In this document: one piece after another, positions 63,480 to 64,000 of the stretch
Layout: each line of letters opens with the position of its first letter
Numbering within the stretch: the first letter of the stretch is position 1
Source of the DNA: UBA6107 sp034430175
Lineage (GTDB): Bacteria; Chloroflexota; Anaerolineae; Anaerolineales; Anaerolineaceae
Assembly (NCBI GenBank): GCA_034430175.1
Contig: DAOUFI010000001.1
Span: 1 to 64,000, forward strand
DNA: 64,000 bases
Reading direction: 5' to 3'
The notes under the pieces: model-generated
The model's database searches: none
The model's input: the letters and a program-made list of their open reading frames with translations, nothing else
What the model was told of the DNA's origin: nothing
Program-made: the position numbers and the translations under genes

Positions 63480-64000
63480 TCAGCGGTGAAGCAGTTCTTT
63501 CATGGTATGGAGTAGATGGTCGATCTGGTGTGGCGTGTGGGTGGCAAAGAGGGCGATGCGCAGTGCGCCGCCGGGCGGGGTGCTGGGGTAATTGGTGATG
63601 TATTCCACCGCGACGCCGTTCTTGAACAGGCCATCGCGCAATTTTATCAGGTTTATGCCGGAGCGAGCGTCAAGGCAGAGGATGGGCGAGGGGCTGTCAG
63701 GCAGTTCCCAGCCCAGCGCGGCGAGCCCCATTCGCGCGTGCTCGATGTTGGCGCGTAATTGCGCCAGCAGTTGCGGCGACTCGCGCAGCACTTCGAGCGC
63801 TTTGGCCGAGGCGGCAGCCGCGGGGAGCGGCGGCGGGCTGGAGCCGATGAGGATGCGCGAATTCTGCTCGATGCGGTTAAGCCTGACACGGCTACCTCCA
63901 AGGAAGCCACCGAAACCGCCCATCGCCTTGTTGAAGGTGCCGACCGCCTGGCAATCCGGATCGTTTATGCTGAAGTGTTCCAGCGTGCCACGTCCGCCTG
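63480..64000 (-). CDS. AOS-family PLP enzyme (glycine C-acetyltransferase/serine palmitoyltransferase-like), partial at right edge
   Basis: The 3' end of a gene that continues beyond the window. Reading to the edge shows GRGTLEHFSIND, then the PLP-lysine segment VGTFNKAMGGFGG, then the C-terminal domain ending in ATHTPHQIDHLLHTMKELL. This is the alpha-oxoamine synthase pattern that joins an amino acid with an acyl-CoA. It could be 2-amino-3-ketobutyrate CoA ligase, BioF or a sphingolipid-type synthase. Leads a minus-strand group with the HAD phosphatase and VanZ genes. Confidence 0.85.
   Translation of the reverse strand, partial: GGRGTLEHFSINDPDCQAVGTFNKAMGGFGGFLGGSRVRLNRIEQNSRILIGSSPPPLPAAAASAKALEVLRESPQLLAQLRANIEHARMGLAALGWELPDSPSPILCLDARSGINLIKLRDGLFKNGVAVEYITNYPSTPPGGALRIALFATHTPHQIDHLLHTMKELLHR

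Overview
The window looks like chromosomal DNA of a free-living, heterotrophic, probably anaerobic or facultative member of the Chloroflexota, most likely class Anaerolineae. This is an inference from the overall gene style: many family-5 solute-binding lipoproteins, paired ABC-2 exporters, LURP-one, DUF4405, DUF3795 and ISAzo13-like proteins, RAYT-type transposases and short tandem repeats between genes. No rRNA or tRNA gene was found to fix the taxonomy. Genes lie on both strands in short operons, usually separated by clear hairpin terminators.

Layout. 1-7.9 kb: a peptide/solute ABC transporter (partial binding protein, two permeases with unusual extracytoplasmic inserts, two ATPases, a small coupled membrane protein, a second binding lipoprotein). 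7.9-16.9 kb: DUF4405 membrane protein, LURP-one protein, aldo/keto reductase, DHA2 drug exporter, glycosidase-like exported protein, WD40-like lipoprotein, ABC-F protein. 17-22.6 kb: DrrA-like ATPase with two ABC-2 permeases, a RAYT transposase carrying a palindrome inside its gene, DUF3795 protein, an intergenic tandem-repeat region, MFS exporter. 22.6-27 kb: NAD synthetase with a separate nitrilase-type subunit, an Lgt-like protein lacking catalytic residues, NifU, a stand-alone cyclic-nucleotide-binding domain, OsmC. 27-35.2 kb: a cobalamin transporter behind a B12 riboswitch, a second BtuF-like lipoprotein, a zinc/manganese ABC transporter and an atypical Crp-type regulator. 35.4-39.1 kb: DUF1508 protein, ABC exporter, MFS transporter.

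37.9-46.2 kb is the most interesting part. A short ISAzo13-like DNA-binding protein, a GntR regulator and an MFS transporter are divergent from an FGGY sugar kinase, a form IV RuBisCO-like protein (RLP), a class III aminotransferase and another MFS transporter. The RLP keeps the carbamylation site KDDE and several catalytic residues, but lacks the counterparts of RuBisCO Lys177 and Arg295. Together they look like a substrate-inducible catabolic pathway for a phosphorylated sugar, sugar acid or amino sugar that I cannot match to a characterised pathway.

46.3-64 kb: AraC/GyrI regulator; an oxidative TCA block (aconitase, isocitrate dehydrogenase, IclR regulator, citrate synthase) with an operator in the divergent promoter; a HEAT-like protein coupled to a molybdenum hydroxylase; a helix-hairpin-helix membrane protein; an Asp/Glu racemase; proline synthesis genes proB and proA; a DMT transporter; and VanZ, HAD and a partial AOS-family PLP enzyme at the right edge.
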